Shown here one piece after another: positions 37,352 to 47,498 of a stretch of 64,000 nt of DNA. Origin of the DNA: WHSW01 sp963729075. Its GTDB lineage: Bacteria > Actinomycetota > Thermoleophilia > Solirubrobacterales > 70-9. The stretch covers positions 186,001-250,000 of the forward strand of contig CAVSMU010000008.1 of NCBI GenBank assembly GCA_963729075.1, in the 5' to 3' direction. The position numbers and the translations under genes were made by a program. Numbering within the stretch: position 1 is the first letter of the stretch; each line of letters starts with the position of its first letter. The notes under the pieces are model-generated. The model was not told where the DNA came from, made no database searches, and was given only the letters and a program-made list of their open reading frames with translations.

Positions 37352-38192
37352 GGCGGATACGTTGGCTCGGCGTGTTGGCGGTGGCCGCAATCGTTGCGCT
37401 CGGGCCGGGCACCGTGTCCGCGGACGCCACCCGGTACCCAACCGTGTTCAAGAAGTTCAAGTACAGGGTGAAGAACGGGGTGGCGACATTCAATGGAAGG
37501 ATCGACTCGCCGAAGGGCCGCTGTGTCGCGGACCGCAAGGTGCGGCTCTACCGAAAGAAGTCCGGTAACACCGACACGACCAACCTCTATCCCGACCCAT
37601 CGTTTGAGAACGGGCTGCACCCGTTCGACAACACGGCCTACGCCTCCGAGTCGTGGAGCACGGCGCAGGCGTACTCGGGCACGCACTCGATGAACCTGGG
37701 CGGCGCGCGCTACCCCACTGACTCGTCGGCGTATTGGTTCCCCGTTACGCCGGGGAAGGCGTACTCAGCGAGCACGTATTTCTACAACACGACGACCACA
37801 CCTGGCACCTTCCGCGTCAGCTTCAACTGGCGCGACGCGGGTGGCGCAGCGATAGGGTCCTCTGTGGCGGCGGCTTCGGCGTCCCTCGGAACGTTTGGAC
37901 GAAGGTTTATCAGGACAACGCCGTCGCTCCCGCCCGGGCCACGCAGGCGCAGCTTACGTGGGAGGCCATCCAAGGCGCCGTGGTGTTCATGGATGAGGTC
38001 TATGTCCGAGAGGGAGCGGAGTTCAAGGTCGTCGGCGCTCGCACCAACAGCAAGGGCAAGTTCAAGATCGGCCTCGGCGCGCCGCAGCACGGCAAGTACT
38101 ACGCCAAGGTCAAGCGGAAGAAGATCGGTAGCTCTGACAGTAAGAAGACCTGCCGCGGCCGGAGATCCCGGTCGGTGAAGATCAGCGGCTGA
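37348..38192 (+). CDS. Secreted protein with carbohydrate-binding-like domain (frameshifted)
   Basis: About 280 residues. A signal peptide (MRRIRWLGVLAVAAIVALGPGTVSA) is followed by a beta-rich domain (about 65-225: TTNLYPDPSFENGLHPFDN, SGTHSMNLGGARYPTDSSAY, FMDEVYV) that resembles CBM4/9-like or galactose-binding modules. Flanking it are repeats of lysine-rich strands (KFKYRVKNGVATFNG near the start, KVVGARTNSKGKFKIGL near the end), apparently one beta domain interrupted by the CBM. A shift lies near 37895. Coupling by ATGA to the Wzt ATPase is notable; the protein could bind the exported glycan outside. Confidence 0.65.
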
Positions 38193-38237
38193 TGCCGACC
38201 CGGTTCTTCCAATCGATCGGGCAGACAAGGTCTTGGT

Positions 38238-39493
38238 GTGGCGACCGACCGACCCATGACGGCCCCTAATCCGCGGCGAGAACGGGTTCTGATCATCTGC
38301 CTCGCAGAGGTGGGGAACGACGCCAGGGTCCTGCGGCAGGTGGAGTTCCTCGCCGCCGACCACGAGGTCGTGCTGGCCGCGTTCGGGCCGAAGCCGAGCT
38401 TGCCGTCGGGTGCAGCCTACGTCCCGCTGCCCTCGAGAAAGCCGGTGGGCCTCCGTGGTCGAGCAGAGTCGCTGGCACGTTTCGGCGCTCGTCTCACGGG
38501 CGCGCTATGAGGCCGCGTACTGGCTGGATCAGGACGTTCGCGGATGGCGCACCGAGCTCGAGGGAGTGCTGCCCGTGGACGCGATCGTGGTCAATGAGTC
38601 TGTTCAGCCTTCCTCTGGCGCGAGCGCTCGGAGATGACGTGCCGATGGTCTTCGACGCGCACGAGCATTGGACGAGCGAGAGTGCTTCCTGGACCAGGCT
38701 GCAACGCATCAGCATGCGGCGTGCCCACGAATGGATCGTCGACCGCTTCGTTCCCCAGACCGCGGGCATGATGACGGTCTCGGCGGGGATAGCTCGGGAT
38801 TTCGAGAGGCGCACCGGCGTCTCCCCGTCACTCGTCACCAATGCCCCGTTCTTCGAGCCACTCACCCCCACGGGGGTGAGTGAGCCGATTCGGCTGCTGC
38901 ACATTGGGGTAGCCGACGAGCGTCGCCGCCTCGAGGACACGATTGCCGCTGTCCGCTCGCTCGGCGCTGGATTCACCCTCGATCTGATCCTGGCCAGGGA
39001 GAACGAATACCGTGGTCGCCTCGAGCGCCTTGCCGCCGAGGATGACCGCGTGCGCGTCCTGCCGCCCGTGCCGTCGCAGGAACTCCTCGCATTCGCCAAC
39101 GCATATGACGTCGGTGTCTTCCTCCTGCCGGCGCGGTATCCGAATCAGATCCACGTACTCCCCAACAAGCTTTTCGACTACATCCAGGCGCGACTCGCCG
39201 TAGCGATCGGCCCGTCCCCCGAGATGGCCGAGATCGTGAGAGAGTGGGAATGTGGGGTGGTTTCGGCCTCGTTCACACCCGAGGCGTTCGCGGAGGCGCT
39301 CGACGGGCTCTCCGTCGACCGGGTGGAGGGCATGAAGTCGAACGCCGACAGGGCCGCCAGGGTGCTCAACGCCAACGCGAATCGAGACAAGGTCATCTCC
39401 CTGGTCCGGAACGCCATCGACTCGCGGAAGGCCGAGGCGATTCGCGGATCCCAACCGACCGCCCGCAGTGAATCCGCAGCGCCTGCTCACTGA
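38238..39493 (+). CDS. Family 4-like glycosyltransferase (frameshifted)
   Basis: About 415 residues. The N-terminal domain reads RVLIICLAEVGNDARVLRQV, then after a shift near 38460 EAAYWLDQDVRGWRTELEGV, and after another near 38600 ARALGDDVPMVFDAHEHWTS. The C-terminal donor domain has IRLLHIGVADERRRLEDTI, VPSQELLAFANAYDVGVFLL, and the E/G loop PNKLFDYIQARLAVAIGPS. The start may be GTG 38238 or ATG 38256. It lies in the exporter gene cluster. Confidence 0.78.
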
Positions 39494-39573
39494 GGTCGCC
39501 TTCGGGGGGCGGGTGAGGATTCAGCGATCTCCGCGCACGGGATGCGGCGGGGTCATGGCTAGGATGGCGCCTG

Positions 39574-40298
39574 TTGAAACCCGATTTCGTTCCCCATTCC
39601 CGTCGCGCGCCGGGCCTCGTCCTTGGCGGGGACGTCGACCTTCCGGACGACCTGCGTGCTCGGAGCGCACGTCGTCATTTATCCTGGCACGAGGATCGGC
39701 CGGGGCGTCGTGGTGGAGGACCACGCGGTGGTGGGCAAGCCCCCGCGCGCTCGGGCAATTCTCCACCGCCTCCCGGGAGGTCCCGACCTCCACGGTCCTG
39801 CACGACGGCGCTGCTGTGCTCGCCGGTGCAATCGTCTTTGCGGGGGCGGAGCTGGGCGAGGCCGTGACGCTGGGTGACCAGGCGAGCGTGAGGGAACGGG
39901 CGGTGGTCGGGGCGAAGACAACGATCGGCCGCGGCTCGGCGGTCGACAACGACGTGCGGATCGGTGAGCGCGTCCGGATCCAGACCAATTGCTACATCAC
40001 GGCCTACACGATCGTCGAGGATGACGTTTTCCTCGCCCCCGGCGTCGTGACGACGAACGACAACACGATGGCTCGTCACGCCCCCGACGAGTCGATCACG
40101 GGCCCGACGCTCCGTCGAGCCTGCCGCATCGGCGGCGGCGCCGTCCTCTGCCCGGGCGTGGAAGTGGGCGAGGAGGCGTTCATCGCCGCGGGCGCCGTCG
40201 TCACGGCCGATGTCCGGGCCCGTGCTGTTGTAATGGGCGTCCCCGCCCGTGAGAGGAGAATCGTTCCCGAGGAGGACCTCCTGGAGCATTGGCGCTGA
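39574..40298 (+). CDS. Left-handed beta-helix sugar O/N-acetyltransferase (WbpD-like; frameshifted)
   Basis: About 240 residues of hexapeptide repeats: LGAHVVIYPGTRIGRGVVVE, GEAVTLGDQASVRERAVVG, IGRGSAVDNDVRIGERVRI, CYITAYTIVEDDVFLAPGVV, CRIGGGAVLCPGVEVGEEAF. The start is TTG 39574. Shifts lie near 39655 and 39755. Acetyl-CoA is the expected donor. The neighbouring UDP-sugar 2-epimerase, Gfo/Idh oxidoreductase and DegT aminotransferase match the WbpI, WbpB and WbpE steps, which makes this the candidate 3-N-acetyltransferase (WbpD role). Confidence 0.78.
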
Positions 40299-40342
40299 CG
40301 CCCGGACCCCGCGCTGTGTATCTCGCGCGGAGGACGATCGGA

Positions 40343-41431
40343 TCAGGCTGTCCAGGAGGCGAGCTCTTCCGCAATCTTCTCTCCCGCACGCCCCCCGCCG
40401 TAGATCAATGGATCCGGAACCGTTGCGTTTCGGGCCGTGGCCAGCGACCGAAGCGCCTCGACCGCGGCACCGGCGTCAAGGCCCACGGTTCGGTTCCAAC
40501 CCGCCTCGACCGTTTCCTTCCATTCAGTCACCTCGACGCAGCGTGACGCAAGGAGTGCCAGTGAGGTATGCCTCTTTTTGCAGCCCCCCGAGTCGGTGAG
40601 AAGCGCACGGGCGCCCTGAAGCAATCGGATCATGTCCAGGTATCCCACAGCCGGAATCGTCATGATCCGGCTTCGCTCGAGCATCGCCGCTAGGCCACTC
40701 TCAAGAAGCCTCGCCGTTGTCCGGGGATGAACCGGAAAGACGATCGGCGCTTCCTCAGTCACCGCCACAAGGAGCTCCACCAGCTTCTCGAGACTTGAGG
40801 GATCGTCGACGTTTTCTGCTCGGTGCGCAGTGGCGAGCAGGTAGGAGCCCTCTTGGAGCCCGAGGCGCTCGATCGCGTCTGAGCGACGCATCGCTACGGG
40901 ACCAAAGATCAGGCAGACGTCCGCCATGAGATCACCGACGAGGCGGGCGCGCTCCCCGAGGCCCTCGCGGGTGAGGTTGTTCACTGCGGTCGGTGTCGAG
41001 CAGAGCAGCAGACCCGCGAGGTGGTCGGCGACAACTCTGTTGATCTCCTCTGGCATTGAGTGGTCGAACGAGCGCATCCCCGCCTCGACGTGGATAAGCG
41101 ACACCGGCATCTTTGCTGCGACGAGTGCCCCGCCCAGGGTCGCGTTGGTGTCTCCGTAGACCAGCAACGCATCTGGGTCGATTTCGGCAACGAGCGGCTC
41201 GAGCCGAGCGATGGTGCGGGCGGTCTGCTCAGCGTGGGTTCCGGACCCCACCCCAAGGATGTGATCCGGGGGTGGTACGTCCAGCTCCTCGAAGAAGAGA
41301 TCGGAAAGCTCACGATCGTAATGCTGGCCAGTGTGGACAAGCACCTCCTCGCCGCGCTGGCGGAGGTGAGGGGATGCCGCTGCGGCCTTGATGAATTGAG
41401 GCCTGTTGCCAACTATCGTGAGGATTCGCAT
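40343..41431 (-). CDS. UDP-GlcNAc 2-epimerase family (WecB/WbpI-like), with internal frame-shifted segment
   Basis: 362 residues, open throughout. GT-B-like fold: VGNRPQFIKAAAASPHL, VHTGQHYDRELSDLFF, VYGDTNATLGGALVA, HVEAGMRSFDHSMPEEINR, ATAHRAENVDD and TEWKETVEAGWNR are all family hallmarks. The segment CKKRHTSLALLASRC (about 40535-40585) does not match. Read one base over, the same DNA gives QKEAYLTGTPCVTLR, the true family sequence after TDSGG. So two opposite indels leave the frame open but scramble about 16 residues. In this context a UDP-2,3-diacetamido-glucuronate 2-epimerase role (WbpI) is likely. Confidence 0.87.
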   Translation of the reverse strand: MRILTIVGNRPQFIKAAAASPHLRQRGEEVLVHTGQHYDRELSDLFFEELDVPPPDHILGVGSGTHAEQTARTIARLEPLVAEIDPDALLVYGDTNATLGGALVAAKMPVSLIHVEAGMRSFDHSMPEEINRVVADHLAGLLLCSTPTAVNNLTREGLGERARLVGDLMADVCLIFGPVAMRRSDAIERLGLQEGSYLLATAHRAENVDDPSSLEKLVELLVAVTEEAPIVFPVHPRTTARLLESGLAAMLERSRIMTIPAVGYLDMIRLLQGARALLTDSGGCKKRHTSLALLASRCVEVTEWKETVEAGWNRTVGLDAGAAVEALRSLATARNATVPDPLIYGGGRAGEKIAEELASWTA

Positions 41432-41460
41432 TGAATCGAACCAGGTACGGTATCCGTTTG

Positions 41461-42495
41461 ATGAGGCCGCCGTAACGATCCGCGCAGCGGTCGTCGGTTT
41501 GGGTATTGGGGACCGAACCTGGCGCGCAATCTGAATGAAATCGAGGGCTGCGAGCTTGCGTGGTGCTGCGACCCAGACGACCTCGCGCGGGAACGCTGGC
41601 GATCGGCGTTTCCGGCGGCCCGCTTCACCCCTGAGCTCGATGACGTGCTCGCGGATTCGGAGCTAGATGCGGTTGTGGTGGCCACCCCAGTGTCGACTCA
41701 CGCGCAAGTTGCGGAGCGAGCGCTAGCGGCCGGAAAGCACTGCTTCGTGGAGAAGCCGCTCGCGCAGGATGGTGCTTCCGCCGAGCGACTGATCTCACTG
41801 GCCGAGACTGCGAGCGTGACCCTGATGACCGGTCATCTGCTCGAGTACCACCCAGGCGTAGAACAACTCAAGAGGTTGATTGAGACGGGCGAGCTCGGAG
41901 ACACGCGCTATGTTTATTCTCAGCGTCTCAATCTCGGCAAGCTCCGGAGTGACGAGAACGCGCTCTGGAGCCTCGGCGCACACGACGTCTCGGTCGTGCT
42001 GGCTCTGATCCGAGAGCTCCGGTCACGGCCTGGGCTCAAGGGCAGGCGTTCGTTCGCGACGGGATCGAAGACGTCGTGTTCGCTTACCTGCGGTTCTCGC
42101 CCGCTCTCGTGGCGCATCTGCACCTCTCTTGGCTCGATCCCCACAAGGAGAGACGGATCACGGTCGTGGGCTCGAAGCGGATGGCGACACTCAACGACAT
42201 GGAGTTGGAACGGAAGCTGACGGTGTTCGACAAGGGCTTCGACCGCGAATTCCAGTCGTACGGTGAATACGTCACCCGCTCCGGAGCGACATGGAGTCCC
42301 GCCGTGGCCAACTTCGAACCCCTGCGAATCGAGTGCGAGCATTTCGTCGACTGCATTCGAACAGGACGCCACCCGCGCACCGACGGCGCCAGCGGTCTGC
42401 GCGTAGTGCGCGTTCTCGAGGCACTGCAGGCCTCATTGGATGCGGATGGGGCGGTTGTTGGGGTGGCCGGAGCAGCGACCAGCTCGCGCGATTGA
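41461..42495 (+). CDS. Gfo/Idh/MocA oxidoreductase (WbpB-like; frameshifted)
   Basis: About 340 residues. After a shift near 41502 the dinucleotide motif reads GLGYWGPNLARNLNE. Then DAVVVATPVSTHAQVAERAL, the catalytic-lysine segment GKHCFVEKPLA (about 95), MTGHLLEYHPGVEQLKRLI and WSLGAHDVSVVLAL follow. A shift near 42015 leads to VFAYLRFSPALVAHLHLSW and the ending FVDCIRTGRHPRTDG. The start is unsettled: ATG 41461 is the nearest, but needs one further base. Family WbpB oxidises C3 of UDP-GlcNAcA, feeding the adjacent aminotransferase. Confidence 0.8.
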
Positions 42496-42511
42496 ACCCG
42501 AGCCCGATCGC

Positions 42512-43617
42512 CTATCGCAGGGCTTCCCCGACCATCGGCACGACGTGCTCGATCTGGTCGCGCTGCAGCGCCGGACCGATCGGCAACGCGAGGCACTCGG
42601 CGGCATAGCGCTCGCTGCCGGGCAAGGGGTGGTCGGGCGCGTAGTCTGCGAGCCCTGGCTGCCTATGCAACGGGCGCGCGTAGTAGACGCGGTTTCCGAT
42701 CCCTCGCTGCGAAAGACCCTCCGCGAGTGCATCCCGCTCGGGACTCGACACGACATAGAGGTGGTAACAGGACTTGGCGCCGGGTCTCTCGACCGGCAGG
42801 CTCACGAATTCGCCCAGGCCCAGCTCGCGATAGTTCGTAGCCACCTCGCGGCGAGCCCGCGTCCAGCTCTCGAGCTCCGGCAGCATGATGCGAAGCGCCG
42901 CCGCCTGGAGCTCGTCAAGGCGCGAGTTGTAGCCCACGGCTGAATGGACCTCCTTGTCCGCGGAGCCGTGCGCGCGGAGCAGCCGGCACGCGTCAGCCAC
43001 GTCGGGGGCGTCGGTGACAATCCCCCCGCGTCGCCGAAGGCGGCGAGGTTCTTACTCGGATAGAAGCTGAAGACCGCTGCATCGCCGAGCGCGCCTGCCA
43101 TCCGCCCGTCAATTCGGGCGCCGGCGGCCTGGGCGGCGTCCTCGAGCACGCGAACGGGGCGCCCGGGCTGAGCGCGTGCGAGCTCAGTCAGCTCTACTAT
43201 CGACGCAGGGTTGCCAAAGAGATGGACGGGCACGATTGCGGCGGTTCTGTCAGTCAATACGGGCTCCACGGTGCTCGCAGTCATGCACCACGTGTCCGGG
43301 TCGACATCCGCGAAGATCGGGCACGCCCCCGCGCTGACGACCGCCTCGGCGGTCGCATAGAACGTAACGGCCGGCACGACGACCTCGTCACCGGGCGCCA
43401 CGCCCAAAGCGCGAAGCGCAATAGTCAGGCCATCTGTCCCATTCGCGACGCCAATGCAATGCTCGGTCCCGACGTAGGCGCCGAACTCCGACTCCCACGC
43501 CTCAACCTCCGGTCCGAGTATGTAGCGGCCTGAGTCAAGCACCTCGCGCATGCGCTTTGCAATCCGCGGCAGCAGCGGGTCGATCGAGGGCCGGGTCGCA
43601 AAGAGCGGGACTCGCAC
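42512..43617 (-). CDS. DegT/DnrJ/EryC1 sugar aminotransferase (WbpE-like; frameshifted)
   Basis: About 367 residues, PLP-dependent. The N-terminal GRYILGPEVEAWESEFGAYV, GVANGTDGLTIALRALGV, VVVPAVTFYATAEAV, VLEDAAQAAGARIDG and the Schiff-base lysine in SFYPSKNLAAFGDAGG (about 183) are all present. A shift near 43020 is followed by GYNSRLDELQAAALRIMLPE and YYARPLHRQPGL. The start is GTG 43617. Next to WbpB-, WbpD- and WbpI-like genes it is the expected 3-aminotransferase on a 3-keto-UDP-sugar. Confidence 0.85.
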
Positions 43618-43751
43618 CGGGTCGGGAACAGTAGAAGATTTCTCAGAGCACGATCGGCGACACGAGGGCGCGTGCTGTCCGAGTAGTTGATCGCCCGGGC
43701 CGCGTTCGCTGCGCCCGCCGGATCGGCGGATGCACCGCGGTCAGAAACCGG

Positions 43752-45257
43752 TCACGGAGGCGCAGCCGATGCTACCCAACACACGAGCGCTCGGCATCCA
43801 CGGAAACCTTCGCTAGCAGGAGGCCGTGCCGTAGAAGAGCTTGTTGCTTCGGCGTGGTGGACGAGGGATGACGATGAGTTACGCGCGCTCAGGACCTCCT
43901 TCAACAATCCTCGGGAGTTCCTGCGCCGGCTTAACGCGGAACCGGCGCGGGAATAGCTCGCCGTAAGGAAGTCCACATACGGATCACGATGTGCTGCGAA
44001 GCTGTAACGGGCGAGCACCGTTTGACGTGCAGCTTGACCGATCGCGGGGAACGAGTCTTCTAACTCGATCACTCTGCGGATCGTGCCTTCCCAGTCACCC
44101 TCCGGCTCGACGAGAAAGCCGCTGACCCCGTCCTGCACGATTTCTCTGTTGACGGTTAAAGCGGTGGCGATGCTGACGATCCCCAGCCCCATGTACTGAA
44201 GCAACTTGAAGCCGCACTTTCCCCGCGCGGTCGGTGTGTCGCGCAACGGCATGAGGCCGATGTCCACGCGGCGTAGGTGATCCAAGTGGGTCTGCATGTC
44301 CCAGGAGACGTTCTCCACATCGATCGACGCGGTGGGAGCATAAGGCCGTCCGCTGATAACAAGCAGCCTCAGCGCCGTATCGCGAGCGATACGCTCAAGA
44401 GCAGGAACAACCAGATCGAGCTGCCCGAGATTCCCTGTGCCGCCGATCCACCCGAAGACGAGAGGACGAGACCGACCGCAGTAGTTCTTTGCCGGCTCCT
44501 CCTCGTAGTCCACGCAGGTCGGGATCACCGTTACATCGTCGCGATCGAGCTGTGGGGCCCGATCTAGGACGAGCTCCTCGAGATATCGGCTTCCGGCGAT
44601 CACCTTGCGGTACATCCTCAGGCTGGCGCTGAACTTCGTCGGATGCTCGCCGAGTAGGCGACCGAAGAGGCCGACGTCACGCGGCTCACTCTTGGCCGCC
44701 CCAAGGTCGTCATCGATATCGAGGATTGCGTTGGGATGCATCGCCAACAAGAGGCGCTCGAGGAAGAGCCGGCCGTAGTCGTTCCACAGCAGCACCTCGC
44801 GCCGGACTACGACCGACCCATATACGCCCGATGTAAGGATGCGGTGGAGTCGATGACGCGCGGGGTACAGGTACAGCTCCGGGTCGTTGTCCTGCACCCA
44901 TGACCAAAATTGCTCATGGTCGAAGACACAATCGATGTCGACATGGAATCCTGCATCCTCGAGGACGCTCGCCCACCGGGCAACCCGATACTCGTATCCC
45001 GCGTTACCCGGCCAGAAGGCCGCCAGGAACAAGACCCGCTTGGGATCGCCTCGACAGGGCCCTGCCCGACGGGCGCGCCAGATGTGAAATCGGGCTCGGA
45101 CGAGGATCGGGAATAGGCCGAGGAGGACTTTCAGCGTCTTTAGATGTCTCCTTGCCCGCGGCCTCGGCAAACGCTGCATAGCCTCCTCCACCGCCTTGAT
45201 CGCCCACCGTGATTCAGGGGGTCTCGCGTAGCGGCCAGCGGCGTCGCCGCCCATCAT
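43752..45257 (-). CDS. Glycosyltransferase, GT-B (family 4-like)
   Basis: Intact; about 480-500 residues depending on start (ATG 45257, or ATG 45182 giving MQRLPRPRARRHLKT). It reads KRVLFLAAFWPGNAGYEYRV, YRKVIAGSRYLEELVLDRAP, PLVFGWIGGTGNLGQLDLVV, and the donor-site loop GKCGFKLLQYMGLGIVSIAT, EIVQDGVSGFLVEPEGDWEG. Its base composition is noticeably less GC-rich than the core genes, as are the following sulfotransferase and rhamnosyltransferase genes, hinting at acquisition as a block. Confidence 0.85.
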   Translation of the reverse strand: MMGGDAAGRYARPPESRWAIKAVEEAMQRLPRPRARRHLKTLKVLLGLFPILVRARFHIWRARRAGPCRGDPKRVLFLAAFWPGNAGYEYRVARWASVLEDAGFHVDIDCVFDHEQFWSWVQDNDPELYLYPARHRLHRILTSGVYGSVVVRREVLLWNDYGRLFLERLLLAMHPNAILDIDDDLGAAKSEPRDVGLFGRLLGEHPTKFSASLRMYRKVIAGSRYLEELVLDRAPQLDRDDVTVIPTCVDYEEEPAKNYCGRSRPLVFGWIGGTGNLGQLDLVVPALERIARDTALRLLVISGRPYAPTASIDVENVSWDMQTHLDHLRRVDIGLMPLRDTPTARGKCGFKLLQYMGLGIVSIATALTVNREIVQDGVSGFLVEPEGDWEGTIRRVIELEDSFPAIGQAARQTVLARYSFAAHRDPYVDFLTASYSRAGSALSRRRNSRGLLKEVLSARNSSSSLVHHAEATSSSTARPPASEGFRGCRALVCWVASAAPP

Positions 45258-45293
45258 CGGCTTGGGCCAGTAGCTGGCGCGGCGTCCGCATCA

Positions 45294-46529
45294 TCACTCC
45301 TTCACCTGGGCGGCGCGCCAAGGGACGGGCTTGCCGATCAGCTCCTCGAGAAGTAGCCGATCCTCCTCGTAATGGGCACCAAGCCGATCGAGAAGCTCGG
45401 GGCTCGCCTCGCGACGATTGAACCCGCCCCCGCGCCTGTTCCAGAGCTCGAAACGGTAGTTTGCTTCGCCGGAGCGTCGGACCGCGCGTCTCTGGATCCC
45501 TGGCGGAAGCAACCGCCATAGCGCCCGCGCCCAACTCTGGCGGGCCAGCTTTCTCTCGAGCTCCCCGGGGGACGATCTGATCCGGCGGGAGGCTGCTGCT
45601 TGCCGATAGCGCCTGCCCAAGTGGGCCGGCACAAAGCTAGGGTCGACATCGAGGTACTCGAACAGCCTCTGCATGAACTCGCGGGGCGCGTGCTCGAGGT
45701 CGCTGGTGAAGCACACGTAAATCTGCTCGCGCGGGAAAACGTCGTAATAGGCCTTCAAGATGCGACCATACTCGCCCCAGGCGATGTAGCCGGGGGCTTC
45801 CAGACGACGCGAGCTCTCCAGCGCCGCTGGCGAAAGCAGGTCATGGATCTTCCTGTCGAAGCCTCCGCGATCAGCCACGCCGCGAAGCACAGCCATCCCG
45901 TAATGAGAGATGCAGCGTGAAACAGGATCGCGCAGGATTGCGATCAGCCTGACGTCCGGAATCCGTGCACGGATTCGGTTCGGAATGATCCGCTCCAAGC
46001 CCCCGTCGGCCAGCGGTTCGCTGGAGATTCCATGCTCCACCCGAACCGGACAGCCAACCATGTACCACGGGGTCACCGTGCCCCAGCACGTTCCCGCCGG
46101 TGCGTCCCGGAACGCTCTCGAGAGGTACGCCGACCAACCGACCGCATATTTCTCGTCATGGCTGAAGAATGGATACTCCTTGTTGGGCGGGATATACAGC
46201 TCGGGATGGCTGCGCAGGTGCTCGAACAGGGAGCTTGTTCCCGCCTTCTGCGCGCCGATGACGATGAAGTCGAGGCCCCGGACCGAGGCCTGCCGCAACC
46301 GCGCGTGTTCCGTCGGCACCGTCATACCCAGTTGATGCGCCAGCATATTCGCCTCACAGGCATCAGGTCGCGCGGCATCCGTTGACCGGCGCGCCAGCGC
46401 CATGTAGCTCTTCACGAGCACCTGGCTCGACTGCAGCCCAGCTCCGGGAATGCGTCCGTCGCGATGTCGGACATCAAGAGGATGAGTACCCGTGCTTGTC
46501 GCCATGCGGCATGGCGCGACGGCCGCCAC
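45294..46529 (-). CDS. PAPS-dependent sulfotransferase, type 1-like (paralogue of 34.4-35.5 kb gene)
   Basis: Intact; up to 411 residues, with a probable real start at one of the later ATGs (for example MLAHQLGMTVPTEHARLRQ). The 5'-phosphosulfate loop is LDFIVIGAQKAGTSSLFEHL, the 3'-phosphate site IAILRDPVSRCISHYGM, and the ending LLLEELIGKPVPWRAAQVKE. It matches the frameshifted gene at 34.4 kb along its whole length and shows what that one should read. Likely acts on the same polymer at another position. Confidence 0.87.
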   Translation of the reverse strand: MAAVAPCRMATSTGTHPLDVRHRDGRIPGAGLQSSQVLVKSYMALARRSTDAARPDACEANMLAHQLGMTVPTEHARLRQASVRGLDFIVIGAQKAGTSSLFEHLRSHPELYIPPNKEYPFFSHDEKYAVGWSAYLSRAFRDAPAGTCWGTVTPWYMVGCPVRVEHGISSEPLADGGLERIIPNRIRARIPDVRLIAILRDPVSRCISHYGMAVLRGVADRGGFDRKIHDLLSPAALESSRRLEAPGYIAWGEYGRILKAYYDVFPREQIYVCFTSDLEHAPREFMQRLFEYLDVDPSFVPAHLGRRYRQAAASRRIRSSPGELERKLARQSWARALWRLLPPGIQRRAVRRSGEANYRFELWNRRGGGFNRREASPELLDRLGAHYEEDRLLLEELIGKPVPWRAAQVKE

Positions 46530-46576
46530 TCATTTGCGGACGCGCTTAGCAACCGCCACGCTACGCTGGAGCGACT

Positions 46577-47305
46577 ATGCGCCACATCATTTTGACGCGA
46601 TTCAACGTGCGCCTGACCGAGGAAGCACAAATTCCCGACGAGACGTGGCTACGCCACCGGATTGAGTTGTTCGAACGCTTCACCGCGCCCTCGATCGCCG
46701 CGCAATCCGTCCAGCCGGACGCCTGGATCGTGTTCTGTGCCGAGGAATCCCCCGATTGGCTGATTGGTCGTGTGGAACGCGTCGCCACAGTACGACGCGT
46801 AAAGGGCGTGTTCGCGCGCGGGGCCGTCGGCGAGGCAGTCGAGGCGGGGAGCGACCCGCTTATCACCACCCGTCTCGACAATGACGACGCCATTGCTCGC
46901 GACTTTCTCGAAACCATCCAGCGCGAGGCGCCGCGGGAGGGCTTCATCAACTTGACCCATGGCCTACTACTTTTTCGGCAGAAGCTGTTTCGGCGCTCGA
47001 ACATCTCAAATCCATTTATCAGCCGCATCGAACGCGGGTCATGCTCGACCGTAATGGCGGCGGGGCCGCACTCGACAGTTGTGCACCGCTACGACGTCCG
47101 CCAGGTCAAGACCGAGCCCATGTGGATGAGAGTGGTGCATGACCATAACCTGATCAACGCCGTGGGTGGCATGAGAACCTCTTGCGCTCACCTGAAGCGC
47201 TTTCCGGTGGACACCGAGGTAACTGACCGGGGGTTGCGTGCCGACCAGATCCGGTGGCTGACTCGACGCGGTGCCCGGGCAGGGCGCCGACTAATTCGAA
47301 CGTGA
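46577..47305 (+). CDS. Putative rhamnosyltransferase-family glycosyltransferase
   Basis: 242 residues, intact. GT-A-like: the start MRHIILTRFNVRLTEEAQ, FTAPSIAAQSVQPDAWIVFC, a DxD-type motif in ITTRLDNDDAIARDFLE (about 96-112), and GFINLTHGLLLFRQKLF. The pattern matches proteins described as putative rhamnosyl transferases. The rfbC/rfbD pair in the same locus supplies a possible donor, dTDP-rhamnose. Start ATG 46577. Confidence 0.78.
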   Translation: MRHIILTRFNVRLTEEAQIPDETWLRHRIELFERFTAPSIAAQSVQPDAWIVFCAEESPDWLIGRVERVATVRRVKGVFARGAVGEAVEAGSDPLITTRLDNDDAIARDFLETIQREAPREGFINLTHGLLLFRQKLFRRSNISNPFISRIERGSCSTVMAAGPHSTVVHRYDVRQVKTEPMWMRVVHDHNLINAVGGMRTSCAHLKRFPVDTEVTDRGLRADQIRWLTRRGARAGRRLIRT

Positions 47306-47498
47306 CCGTCTTCTGCGGGGCCGGAGCCAATGACCAGCACGCGGCTGCGTTCTCCGCGTCAGGGACGATCAGACAGCCGCAGTCAAGGAAGGAGTCTCAG
47401 GGAGTGTGCGTCGCTGATGATCCTGCACGGGCAGCTGCTCGCAAATTGGGAAGGCCGGCGCGACCGACCTGCCGCGCGATTGCCGCCCACGTCATGAC
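47306..47498. other. Gap before exporter remnants, no recognisable gene
   Basis: No frame with family-like sequence, hairpin or repeat could be recognised here on either strand. It is probably decayed sequence belonging to the pseudogene region that follows. Confidence 0.4.

Noticed and set aside
38238..38510. Separate 90-residue gene at the start of the 38.2 kb glycosyltransferase
   Set aside because: The piece is the N-terminal domain of the GT4 protein, cut off by a frameshift near 38460.
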